DNA from: JBDHWG01 sp046328525
GTDB lineage: Bacteria; Chloroflexota; Anaerolineae; Epilineales; JAHCIE01
NCBI GenBank assembly: GCA_046328525.1
Contig: JAXLWK010000019.1
Coordinates: 1-31,123, forward strand
Reading direction: 5' to 3'
DNA: 31,123 nt
Positions 6,559-14,576 of the stretch are shown here, piece by piece. The position numbers and the translations under genes are program-made. Position 1 is the stretch's first letter. Each line of letters starts with the position of its first letter. The notes beneath the pieces were generated by a model that did no database searches, was not told the origin of the DNA, and saw only the letters and a list, made by a program, of their open reading frames with translations.

Positions 6559-8997
6559 GTGACAGATATTCCACTTCGCCAATCGTATAGCGGCGTGCGC
6601 TCGTCGCGGCTGCTGCCCCTGCTCGCCCTCGCCGGCATCCTGGCGCTGGCGCTGGCGCTGCGCCTGTACCGCATAGACGCCCAGAGCTTCTGGTACGACG
6701 AGGGTACGTCGGTCGTCCTAGCAACGCGCGACCTGCCGACGATTGCCCAGGGCGCTGCCGACGACATCCACCCGCCCCTGTACTACTTCCTGCTGCACTA
6801 CTGGGAATCTCTGTTCGGGCAGAGCGAGGCCGCCGTGCGCAGCCTGAGCGCGCTCATGGGTGTCGCCCTGGTGTTCCTGACGTGGGCCATCGGCAAGCGC
6901 CTGTTTGGCTCGCTGACGGCCCTCGCCGGCGCGCTCCTGCTTGCCGTCTCGCCGGTGGCCGTCTACTACTCCCAGGAAACGCGGATGTACACTCAGGCCG
7001 CCATGTTTGGCGCGGCGGCGTTCCTGGCGATGCTCACCTTCATTCAGCGCTCTGTCGCGCCGCGCTCTGTAGCGCCGACTTCAGTCGGCTCTTACGTCCC
7101 GCTTCTCCTCTACATCCTCGCCGCCCTCGCCGCCCTCTACTCGCACTACTTCGCCTTCACCGTGCCCCTGGCCGCCAACATCGTCGTCGCCGCGTGGGTC
7201 ATCCGCGCTCGGCGCTGGCGCGCGGCCATCGCGTGGATCGTGGCGCAGGTCATCGTCGGCGTCCTGTTCCTCCCCTGGCTGCTCTACACCCTGGACGCTA
7301 TCCGCCGCTGGCCCGCCGTCAGTGCCCCCTTCACCCTCTCATTTCTGCTGTCGGACAGCCTGCGGGTGTTCAGCCTGGGACGCGGCACGCCGTGGTCGCC
7401 GTGGGGGTGGGCCTTCGCCGCCGCCCTCGTCGTCGGCGCGCTCGTCGCGCCCCTGATTGCGCGCCGCTACCGCTCCCCCGACGAGACAGTGTCCGCCTCC
7501 GACTCCCTCTCCCTCTGGGAGAGGGATGGGGTGAGGGTCTCCATAGGCGCCGCCACCCTTGCCGCCGTGGTGTACCTGGTCGTTCCGCTGCTGATGATGT
7601 ACCTGCTCTCGCTGCGCAAGCCGATGTACAACCCGAAGTTCCTGCTACTCATCGCGCCGCCGTTCGGCCTGCTCGTCGCACAGGGCGCGCTCCTGCCGCG
7701 GCGCGTTTGGCGGCGGGCGGGCGCGGCCATGTCCCTGGTGCTGCTCGGCGGCCTGGTGGCGATCTCAGTCTGGGGTCTACTGGGCTACTATTTCGACCCG
7801 CGCCAGGCGCGCGACGACTACCGCGGCATCGCCCACTATCTGATGGCCGCCGGCCGCCCCGGCGACGCCATCGTGCTGAACGCGCCGAGTCAGGCCGAGG
7901 TCTTCGGGCTGTACTACACGGGAGACCTGCCCGTCGTGCCGCTCCCGCAGCGCCGCCCGGCGGACCGCGCCGAAACGGAAGCCGCCCTGGCGAAGCTGGC
8001 CGCGGACCACGGGCGCATCTTCGGCCTGTTCTGGGCGACGAACGAGAGCGATCCGGACGGCATCGTCGAGGGCTGGCTAGGGCGCAACGGCTTCAAGGCA
8101 ATGGATAGCTGGGTCGGTAACCTGCGCTTCACGCTCTACGCCCTGCCCCAGGTCGCCGGCGATCGGAAGACGACGAATGCCGATTTCGGGCAGGATTTCA
8201 CCCTCGAAAGCGCCCGGCTCGGCGACAGCGTCGAGGCCGGCGACGTCCTGCCGGTGGGCCTGCGTTGGCGCGCGAACGCGGCCATCCCCGCCGACTACAC
8301 AGTGTTCGTTCACCTGGTGGACCCGTCGGGCGCTGTCATCGGCCAGCACGACGCCGCGCCGGGCGGAGCGCCGACACGCGGCTGGGCCGCCGGCGCAACC
8401 CGCGACGACAATCACGGCATCCTGGTTCCCTTTGGCACGCCGCCCGGTGCGGCGAACGTCGAGGTCGGCCTGTACGATCCGGCGACCGGCCACCGCCTCA
8501 CCCTGCCCGACGGCCGCGACAGTCTGAGCCTGGGCCAGGTAACGATCCACCGCCCCGCTGCCCCGCCGCCCATCGAGGTGTTCAACCTTGCCCATCGCTC
8601 CGGCGCGAGCGTGGGTGATCTGACGCTGGCCGGCTACGACGTCTTCAAGCGCGGCTTCGACCACGCGCCCGACACCCCGATTCAGGCCGGCGACGAGGTG
8701 CAGGTCACGCTCTACTGGCAGGCGTCGAAGGATGCGCCGCGCCTCCCGGCCGACCCGGCCCAGAGCGGCTACCGCGTCGCCGTGTTGGACGGCGCGACGC
8801 TGGTCGCTGCCGCCGACGCGACGCCCGGCGCCGCGACCTATCCCGTCGAACAGTGGCGCACCGGAGAGATCGTCCGCAGCGTCCACATTCTCCAACTGCC
8901 GGCGGACCTGGCGCCGGGGCGCTACACCATGCAGCTCGACGGGCCGGACGGCGGCTGGCCCACGATTCCCCTCGTTCCGCTCACCGTCGCCCCATAG
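6559..8997 (+). CDS. GT-C glycosyltransferase with tandem C-terminal beta modules
   Basis: This 812-residue membrane protein of the PMT/ArnT-like GT-C class transfers sugar from a lipid-linked donor, by family. The first external loop carries FWYDEGTS with D47 and E48, and HPPLYY (H71-P73) follows, both typical of GT39/GT83-like enzymes. Transmembrane helices run to about residue 415. The soluble tail has two beta-rich modules, one starting near residue 540 (VFVHLVDPSGA) and one near 690 to the end. The gene starts at GTG and is probably leaderless. Two dispersed repeats have become coding: RSVAPRSVAPTSVG (about 164-177) and DSLSLWERDGVRV (about 315-327), both in loops between helices and both in frame, so the protein is probably still functional. 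Confidence 0.85.
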   Translation: MTDIPLRQSYSGVRSSRLLPLLALAGILALALALRLYRIDAQSFWYDEGTSVVLATRDLPTIAQGAADDIHPPLYYFLLHYWESLFGQSEAAVRSLSALMGVALVFLTWAIGKRLFGSLTALAGALLLAVSPVAVYYSQETRMYTQAAMFGAAAFLAMLTFIQRSVAPRSVAPTSVGSYVPLLLYILAALAALYSHYFAFTVPLAANIVVAAWVIRARRWRAAIAWIVAQVIVGVLFLPWLLYTLDAIRRWPAVSAPFTLSFLLSDSLRVFSLGRGTPWSPWGWAFAAALVVGALVAPLIARRYRSPDETVSASDSLSLWERDGVRVSIGAATLAAVVYLVVPLLMMYLLSLRKPMYNPKFLLLIAPPFGLLVAQGALLPRRVWRRAGAAMSLVLLGGLVAISVWGLLGYYFDPRQARDDYRGIAHYLMAAGRPGDAIVLNAPSQAEVFGLYYTGDLPVVPLPQRRPADRAETEAALAKLAADHGRIFGLFWATNESDPDGIVEGWLGRNGFKAMDSWVGNLRFTLYALPQVAGDRKTTNADFGQDFTLESARLGDSVEAGDVLPVGLRWRANAAIPADYTVFVHLVDPSGAVIGQHDAAPGGAPTRGWAAGATRDDNHGILVPFGTPPGAANVEVGLYDPATGHRLTLPDGRDSLSLGQVTIHRPAAPPPIEVFNLAHRSGASVGDLTLAGYDVFKRGFDHAPDTPIQAGDEVQVTLYWQASKDAPRLPADPAQSGYRVAVLDGATLVAAADATPGAATYPVEQWRTGEIVRSVHILQLPADLAPGRYTMQLDGPDGGWPTIPLVPLTVAP
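7047..7089. repeat. 15-bp tandem repeat plus palindrome inside the GT-C gene
   Basis: GCGCTCTGTCGCGCC (7047-7061) is followed directly by GCGCTCTGTAGCGCC (7062-7076), differing at one base. A perfect stem, GCCGACT-TC-AGTCGGC, follows (7074-7089). Its core CGACTTCAGTCG (7076-7087) recurs at 11882-11893 in the palindrome split by the second IS, so it belongs to a dispersed family. Confidence 0.7.
7504..7538. repeat. Dispersed GGGAGAGGG palindrome inside the GT-C gene
   Basis: TCCCTCTCCC-TCT-GGGAGAGGGA is a perfect 10-bp stem (7504-7526), followed by TGGGGTGAGGGT. The stem and its tail match the intergenic copies at about 2595-2689. Here the unit is read in frame as SLSLWERDGVRV. Confidence 0.75.
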
Positions 8998-9009
8998 TCC
9001 GCCCCCCGC

Positions 9010-9038
9010 TTGAGTCTTCGGAAGGGGCGTGCTAGAAT
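9010..9038 (+). promoter_or_regulatory. Promoter of mcrBC, predicted leaderless
   Basis: TTGAGT (9010-9015), 17-nt spacer, extended -10 TGCTAGAAT (hexamer TAGAAT 9033-9038). The hexamer ends six bases before the ATG at 9045, so transcription should begin at the A of the ATG. No Shine-Dalgarno sequence fits in that gap. Confidence 0.65.
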
Positions 9039-9044
9039 CAAGGC

Positions 9045-10673
9045 ATGACCCTCTCCACCTGCCTGACCGACGAACAATTGCTTGCTCTGATCGAGGAGTA
9101 CTTCGACCAGGGCGCGCACCTGAGCGGGTGGACACTGCGCGCCCGAGAGCGCGTCGAGGCAGTGCGCGCGGCCTTCTTCAACCCCGACTTCCTGGACAGC
9201 GCGGCGGACCTGGAGCTTGTGCGCGCCCTGACGGCGTACTACAAGCAAGTGGTCGCCGTTCCCCTGCTCTACCGCGTCATCGAGACAGCGCCCGGCCGTC
9301 TGCGCCTGGCGCTACGCACGCTGCTGGACGCGGACGCGGACCTGGCGGCGCGCGTGGACGCCGTCTTGCTGCCGTCCTCGCCGCTACATCAGCCGGGGCT
9401 GGGCAAGAGCTTCTACAGCCCGCTGTTTCAGGCCCTCGACCCCGAACGCAACCCGCTCTGGAACAACCGCACCGAGGCCGGGCTGCGCGCCCTGGGCCTA
9501 AATCGGTGGCAGCCGTCCGACTCGCCGGGCAGCCGCTACCTGGCGATCCAGTCGGCGTACCTGGACCTGGCGCGGCTTCACCCGGACCTGGACCTGTTCC
9601 AGATTGACCACTTCATGCGCTTCGTGGTCGTGGGCGCGGGCGCGGATACGCTGCATGCCTGGGACCAAGCTGACGAAGCGGCCGCCCTGCCGCCGCCGTT
9701 GACGCTGAGCGAGGAGAGCGCCGCGTATGGGGACGGGGCGGCGCGGCTGGCGGAAGCTGCGCCGGAGTGGCCGGCCGAGGAAGAGACGTTTGCGGCGGAA
9801 GACGCGCCGATCACCCTGGCACGCGCCGCCGAGGACGCCTGGCTGCCCGTCGAGCGGCTCGCCGAGCTGCGCGACCTGACCCTGGAGCGGCGGCAGGTTA
9901 TCTTCCACGGCCCGCCGGGTACGGGCAAGACCCACGTCGCCCAGCTCCTGGCGCGGCTGCTGGCGACGCCCAAGGGCCGCGTCCATCTCGTTCAGTTCCA
10001 CGCCTCCTACAGCTACGAGGAGTTCATCGAGGGTATCCGCCCGCAGGTGATGCGCGGCGGTGAGCTAACCTACACTGTGCAGTCGGGGCTGTTTGCGCGT
10101 CTGTGCGCCGAGGCCACCCGCGCCGAAGGCTACACCGTCCTGGTCGTAGACGAGATTAACCGCGCCAACCTCCCCCACGTCTTCGGCGAGCTGCTCTACG
10201 CCCTCGAATATCGCGGGCAGCCCATTGCCCTGCCGTACTCCGGCGGCACGCTCGTCGTCCCGCCCAACCTCCTTCTCATCGGCACGATGAACAGCGCCGA
10301 CCGCGCCGTCGCCGTGCTGGACCAGGCGCTGCGGCGGCGATTCGCCTTCGTGCCGTTCGCGCCCGACTCCGACCTGCTGCGCCGTTTCTTGGCCGCACAC
10401 GCACCGGCGACTGTGTGGGCGGCCGACTTCTTCGCGGCGCTGAACCGACGCCTGGGCACGGACGGCATCTCGCCCGATTTCCACATTGGCCACACGTATT
10501 TCTTGCGCGCCGACCTCGACGCCGACGCCGTGGAGCGCGCCTGGCGCTATGCTGTGCGGCCCACCCTGGCCGAGATATTCTACGCGCGGCCGTCGGCCCT
10601 GGACGCCTACGACCGCATCGCCGCCGCGTTCCTGGGCCGGGCTGGACAGGTGGGGGACGCCGACGATGAGTGA
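9045..10673 (+). CDS. mcrB: McrB-like AAA+ NTPase of a type IV restriction system
   Basis: McrB proteins recognise modified DNA and form a GTP-hydrolysing ring that drives the McrC nuclease. This 542-residue protein has an N-terminal region (about 1-260) that I cannot assign to a named DNA-reading domain, then an AAA+ module. The module shows Walker A GPPGTGKT (289-296), Walker B VVDEINRAN (367-375), the McrB-type GTMNSADRAV (413-422; McrB usually has MNTADRS) and an arginine-rich LRRRF (429-433). Residues about 130-195, with PLWNNRTEAGLRALGL, look like a helical region found in other McrB-like ATPases. Its TGA overlaps the start of mcrC by eight bases (ATGAGTGA), indicating translational coupling. 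The modified base recognised is unknown. Confidence 0.85.
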   Translation: MTLSTCLTDEQLLALIEEYFDQGAHLSGWTLRARERVEAVRAAFFNPDFLDSAADLELVRALTAYYKQVVAVPLLYRVIETAPGRLRLALRTLLDADADLAARVDAVLLPSSPLHQPGLGKSFYSPLFQALDPERNPLWNNRTEAGLRALGLNRWQPSDSPGSRYLAIQSAYLDLARLHPDLDLFQIDHFMRFVVVGAGADTLHAWDQADEAAALPPPLTLSEESAAYGDGAARLAEAAPEWPAEEETFAAEDAPITLARAAEDAWLPVERLAELRDLTLERRQVIFHGPPGTGKTHVAQLLARLLATPKGRVHLVQFHASYSYEEFIEGIRPQVMRGGELTYTVQSGLFARLCAEATRAEGYTVLVVDEINRANLPHVFGELLYALEYRGQPIALPYSGGTLVVPPNLLLIGTMNSADRAVAVLDQALRRRFAFVPFAPDSDLLRRFLAAHAPATVWAADFFAALNRRLGTDGISPDFHIGHTYFLRADLDADAVERAWRYAVRPTLAEIFYARPSALDAYDRIAAAFLGRAGQVGDADDE

Positions 10674-11838
10674 CATCGTGCTGGTCGAGGGCGAGCGGCG
10701 CGAGGACGTGCCGCTGACGCCAGACGAGGTCGCCACCCTGCGCGCCTGTGACCTGGCCGACGTCGCGCCGGGCTGGAGCGTGGGCCGCTATGCGGTCACG
10801 GCGCGCCGCCTGGTCGGCCACGTCCCATTGCCCGACCGGCGGCTGGTGGTGCGCCCGAAAGCGCCGCTGGCGAATGTCTTCGCCATGCTCGCGCGCACCG
10901 CCGGCGTCTTGAAGACGGCCCCGACACTAACGGCGCTAGGCGAAGGCGAGCCAATCCTGGCGGGCGTCGCCGATCTGTACGCGCGCACCCTCGACGCGCT
11001 GCTGTCGCGGGGTGGGGTGCGCGCCCTGGTAGCCGTCACGGAAGAGTCGCCCTTTGTGCGCGGCAAGCTCCTGCTGGGCCAGACCCTCCGCAAGCCGCCG
11101 AGCCGCCGCTACCCGCCCACCATCCTGCGCAGCGATTGGACGGCGGACACCCTCTGCAATCAATTGCTCAAGCAGGCGGCGCGCGCCTTGCTCGGCCGCG
11201 CGATGCCGCGTGAGACCCGGCGGCTCCTGGAACGGGCGCTGCTGGATTTCGCCGCTGTCGCCGATACCGATCACCCCATAGACGCCTTCGAGCGGGTTGA
11301 TCCCCTGCGCCGCCACGCCGACGCCGCGCCCGCGCTCGCGCTGGCCTGCTGGGTCCTCCTGGGCTGCGCCCCGTCCCTAGAGCCGGGACGACATCCGTTC
11401 CCGGCGTTCCGCCTCGACCTGGCGCGGCTGTTCGAGGAGTTTGTGGCTGCGCTGCTGTCGGAGGCGTTGGACGCCGACGGGGTGCGGGTCGCGGCGCAGC
11501 CGCTGCTGCCGCTCGACGAGGCGGGCGACGTGCCGCTGCGGCCGGACATCGTGCTCCACGTCCAGGGCGCGCCCCGCGTGGTGCTGGACACGAAGTACAA
11601 GCTACCGGGGCCGCCCCGGCCGGACGACCTGTACCAGATTCTCGCCTACTGCCACGCCCTGGGCGCGCCGGTGGGCGGCCTCGTCTTCCCCACCGAAACC
11701 GCCGCGCCGCCCCTCGTGGTGCGGCAGACGGGTGTGACGGTGCACGCGCTAGGACTGGACCTCGGCGCGTCGCCGGATCGCTTCGCGGACGCGTGCCGCG
11801 CATTGACCGATTCGATAGATGCGTTAGTTGGACCATGA
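10666..11838 (+). CDS. mcrC: McrC-family PD-(D/E)xK endonuclease
   Basis: This 390-residue protein is the nuclease partner of the preceding McrB-like ATPase. The C-terminal half holds a PD-(D/E)xK nuclease core: E257/E258 in a helix, D294 in LRPDIVL, D308-x-K310 in VVLDTKYK, and Q324 in DLYQILAY. The N-terminal part (1-about 130) would contact the McrB ring, by analogy with E. coli McrC. I chose ATG 10666, within the mcrB stop region, because it gives the usual McrC beginning; the reading frame is open further upstream only as a shadow of mcrB. All catalytic positions are present, so the pair should be active. The gene is followed by a long palindrome and an IS. Confidence 0.87.
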   Translation: MSDIVLVEGERREDVPLTPDEVATLRACDLADVAPGWSVGRYAVTARRLVGHVPLPDRRLVVRPKAPLANVFAMLARTAGVLKTAPTLTALGEGEPILAGVADLYARTLDALLSRGGVRALVAVTEESPFVRGKLLLGQTLRKPPSRRYPPTILRSDWTADTLCNQLLKQAARALLGRAMPRETRRLLERALLDFAAVADTDHPIDAFERVDPLRRHADAAPALALACWVLLGCAPSLEPGRHPFPAFRLDLARLFEEFVAALLSEALDADGVRVAAQPLLPLDEAGDVPLRPDIVLHVQGAPRVVLDTKYKLPGPPRPDDLYQILAYCHALGAPVGGLVFPTETAAPPLVVRQTGVTVHALGLDLGASPDRFADACRALTDSIDALVGP

Positions 11839-11867
11839 CTTGACCCTGGTGAATTACACATGAACCA

Positions 11868-11928
11868 GTGTCTTGTAGTAACGACTTCAGTCGTTTCCGG
11901 GCGGCACAACGACTAAAGTCGTTACTAC
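11868..11928. repeat. Long palindromic repeat, main part, split by the IS
   Basis: The left arm (11868-11895, GTGTCTTGTAGTAACGAC and on) pairs with the right arm starting at 11908. The arm is cut at about 11928 by the IS, and its last bases (TACTACAAGACAC) lie at 13486-13498 beyond the IS. Removing the IS and one TACTA restores a 68-bp hairpin with 28-nt arms matching at 27 positions and a 12-nt loop. It lies just after mcrC but has no T-tract. Confidence 0.8.
11923..11927. repeat. 5-bp target duplication TACTA
   Basis: TACTA at 11923-11927 is repeated at 13486-13490, exactly outside symmetric inverted-repeat ends. Because the site is internally repetitive, the boundary is uncertain by a base or so. 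Confidence 0.65.
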
Positions 11929-13485
11929 CTCGATTTTGCCCAAAATAGGGCAGGCTAGAGCAGGCGCTCCTTAATAACTATAGACAGGTGTGCTTGCTTG
12001 GGTAGGATAGAGTCTCTGACAGGAGACACCCCTCCCCAGGAGAGCACAGCTATGGACCAGCACATCGTCCAATCCACCCAGACCTACTATACTCCTCGCG
12101 CGGGCTTGTGCGCGCTGGGAGCGCTGCTCACGCGTCGGGGGTTCTTCGATCCCCTGGCGCGCCAGGTGCATATCCCCCAGAAAGTGCGGCAGCATACCCC
12201 CCTGGATAAACTCACCGATGCCTTCATTGGCATTCTGAGCGGGGTGAGCGGGCTGTATCTGGTGGACAAAACGGTGCGCCCGGATGTTGCCCTGCAACGT
12301 GCCTTCGGCCGACAGAGTTGCGCCGAGCAAGCCACCATCCACGACACGCTCTACGCCGCTGAAGCCGAGAACGTACTCCAACTGCGGGCCGCCTGGCGTG
12401 ACCTCTTCCGCCAGTACAGCCGAGCCAGCCAGCATGACTACCAGCAGACCCCGTTGGTGATCGACCTAGATCTCAGCGGCGAGCGAACTGGACGGCGGGC
12501 AGCTCAGGCCAGCACCGGGTACTTTGTCGGGCAGCGCGGCGCCTACGGACGACAACACGGGCGCGCCCTGGCAGCAGCGTATGATGAAGTCATCGTGGAG
12601 CGGCTCTACGTGGGCAACATCCACCTGGCGGCCGTCATGCGACACTTGCTGGAGGATGTCGAAAACGTCTTGCCCCTCACGCCGCACCAGCACTCCCGCG
12701 TCATCGTGCGCATGGACGCCGCTGGTGGTCGTGTGGATGACATTGCATGGTTGTTGGCACGCGGCTATCACGTTCACCTCAAGCTGTACTCGTGGCATCA
12801 CGCGGCGGCCTTAGCCCAGAGTGTTCGGGTGTGGCGGACGAGCCCCCTCCATCCCAAGCGCCAGGTGGGCTTGGTTCACCGTCCCTACGCCTTCGGGTAC
12901 CCGACGACCCAGATCGCGGTGCGGACGGTCAAAACGTCGGGCCACGTCTCCTACCATGTCATTGTCTCTTCGGTGCCGCCCGAAGATGTGGTGGCTCTCG
13001 TCGGGCGTTCGCCCCAGGCGGCCTGGGATGCCGACGCTCTCATCTTGGCCTATGCCGACCTGTATGACGACCGCAGTGGCCCGATTGAGCACAGCTTCGG
13101 CGAGGGACACCAAGCTCTTCCGCTGACCAAGCGCCACCGTCGCGCCTGGGTGGCGCAAGAAATCGCTCTCCTGCTGGTCGGGTTGGCCCACAACACCCTC
13201 GTGTGGTTGCGGGAGTGGTTAGCGGAGGGCTGGGCAGCGTGCCGTGACTTAGGGTTGCTGCGTCTGGTTCGCGATGTCCTGACGGTACCCGGCTATGTGA
13301 CGCTGGACGCGACCGGTCGTCTGCTCGCCATTCACTTCAATGCCCTCGACCCGTGCGCCAGCTCGTTTGTCCAAGCATGGCAGCCTTTACTTCGGCCACA
13401 TGCCATTGACGTCGGCCTTGCTCCCCTGTCTATAGTTATTAAGGAGCTGCTGCTCTAGCCTGCCCTATTTTGGGCAAAATTGAGG
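11928..13485 (+). mobile_element. Second insertion sequence with 60-bp inverted repeats
   Basis: The element is 1558 bp. Its ends (11928-11987 and 13426-13485) are inverted repeats matching at 57 of 60 positions by eye, beginning CCTC(G/A)ATTTTGCCC. It is flanked by TACTA and carries one intact DDE transposase. The transposase stop codon lies inside the right inverted repeat. It is unrelated to the IS4 element at 2840. I cannot name the IS family with confidence; IS1380-like or another IS4-superfamily group is most likely. Confidence 0.88.
12052..13458 (+). CDS. DDE transposase of the second IS
   Basis: This 468-residue transposase fills the element. A likely catalytic triad is D138 or D140 (VIDLDLSGER), D222 (VRMDAAGGR) and E346 (SGPIEHSFGEG), spaced as in RNase H-fold transposases with an inserted domain before the glutamate. 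ATG 12052 has AGGAG (12038-12042) nine bases upstream and is preferred to the in-frame TTG at 11998. The last residues, IVIKELLL, are encoded inside the right inverted repeat. No frameshift is present, so the element may be mobile. The family is not certain. Confidence 0.87.
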   Translation: MDQHIVQSTQTYYTPRAGLCALGALLTRRGFFDPLARQVHIPQKVRQHTPLDKLTDAFIGILSGVSGLYLVDKTVRPDVALQRAFGRQSCAEQATIHDTLYAAEAENVLQLRAAWRDLFRQYSRASQHDYQQTPLVIDLDLSGERTGRRAAQASTGYFVGQRGAYGRQHGRALAAAYDEVIVERLYVGNIHLAAVMRHLLEDVENVLPLTPHQHSRVIVRMDAAGGRVDDIAWLLARGYHVHLKLYSWHHAAALAQSVRVWRTSPLHPKRQVGLVHRPYAFGYPTTQIAVRTVKTSGHVSYHVIVSSVPPEDVVALVGRSPQAAWDADALILAYADLYDDRSGPIEHSFGEGHQALPLTKRHRRAWVAQEIALLLVGLAHNTLVWLREWLAEGWAACRDLGLLRLVRDVLTVPGYVTLDATGRLLAIHFNALDPCASSFVQAWQPLLRPHAIDVGLAPLSIVIKELLL

Positions 13486-13599
13486 TACTACAAGACACGC
13501 AACTCCCAGATAGCCCACTATTGGCGCGGCGGTCACCCCCCGGAGTACCGGTGTCGTTTACCTGTCCGGTATTCCACAAACCGAGAGGGTCGTATTTCT

Positions 13600-14571
13600 A
13601 TGGGACGCATCACAAAAGCGGCGTGGATCGGGGCGGGCGTTGTGGCGGCGGCGGCGCTGCTCGGCCCCTTCCTGGTGCCGGTGCCGCCCCTTGAAGGAAC
13701 CGCGCCGGTCGAGGGGCTGGCCGACCCCGACGGGCGCTTCGTTGACATGGACGGCCTGCGCGTCTACACCAAGACGCAGGGACAGGGCCGCCCGACATTC
13801 ATGCTCCTGCACGGCTTCGCCGCCAGCAGCTTCTCGTGGCGCGACGTCATGCCGCCGCTGGCCGAGCGGGGGACGGTCATCGCCTACGACCGGCCGGGCT
13901 TCGGCCTCACCAGCCGCCCGTTGCCGGGCGAGTGGCGCGGCGATAGCCCCTACGGCGTGCGGCAGCAAGCCCGGCTGCTCGTTCACCTCATGGACGCCCT
14001 CGGCGTGGAGAACGCGATCCTCGTCGGCAACTCGGCGGGTGGCGCGCTCGCCGTCCTCGCCGCAGCGCTCTACCCGAACCGCGTCCAGGCGCTCATCCTG
14101 GTCGCGCCCGCCGTCTACAGCATGTTCCGCATTCCCGCGCCCGTGCGCTGGCTGCTCACGACGCCCCAGCTGCGGCATCTCGGCCCGCTACTGGTGCGCC
14201 CCATCGAGCGCAGCGGCCTCGACTTCGCCCGCACCGCCTGGCACACCCCGGAGCGGATCGGCGACCACATCTGGAAGGGCTACACCCTACCGCTCCAGGC
14301 GGAGAACTGGGACCGCGCCTTGTGGGAGATCACGGCGGCGAACCAGTCCCTTGGCAAGCTGCGCCTCAGCCAGGTGACCACGCCGACCCTCGTCATCACC
14401 GGCGACGACGACCGCATCGTTCGCCCTGAGCAGAGCGTGCGCGTCGCCAACGAGATGCCCAACGCGCGGCTGGTCATGCTGCCAGACTGCGGCCACCTGC
14501 CCCAGGAGGAGTGCCCCGCCGAGTTCATGCGCGCCGTCGGCGCTTTCCTGGCCGATCTCCCATCGGCGTAG
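13600..14571 (+). CDS. Alpha/beta hydrolase with N-terminal membrane anchor
   Basis: This 323-residue alpha/beta-hydrolase-fold enzyme of unknown substrate begins with a hydrophobic segment (about 8-30) that looks like a signal anchor or signal peptide, so it probably acts at or outside the membrane. The fold markers are LLHGFAASSFSW (oxyanion loop, about 69-80), the nucleophile elbow VGNSAGG with S145, an acid in TGDDDR (D270 or D271) and H299 in CGHLPQE. ATG 13600 has GAGAGG about 11 bases upstream; the open frame continues back to the IS edge, but that part has no hydrolase features. Five bases separate its stop from the next gene, so the two are probably co-transcribed. No clear promoter was found between the IS and this gene. 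Confidence 0.85.
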   Translation: MGRITKAAWIGAGVVAAAALLGPFLVPVPPLEGTAPVEGLADPDGRFVDMDGLRVYTKTQGQGRPTFMLLHGFAASSFSWRDVMPPLAERGTVIAYDRPGFGLTSRPLPGEWRGDSPYGVRQQARLLVHLMDALGVENAILVGNSAGGALAVLAAALYPNRVQALILVAPAVYSMFRIPAPVRWLLTTPQLRHLGPLLVRPIERSGLDFARTAWHTPERIGDHIWKGYTLPLQAENWDRALWEITAANQSLGKLRLSQVTTPTLVITGDDDRIVRPEQSVRVANEMPNARLVMLPDCGHLPQEECPAEFMRAVGAFLADLPSA

Positions 14572-14576
14572 CGCCC

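Noticed and set aside
11868..11928. CRISPR-like repeat or terminator after mcrC
   Set aside because: It is one palindrome with no repeat-spacer series and no T-tract; better explained as a dispersed palindromic repeat.
13480..13599. Forty extra residues before the alpha/beta hydrolase
   Set aside because: They would begin inside the IS end and have no hydrolase character; ATG 13600 precedes a normal signal-anchor.
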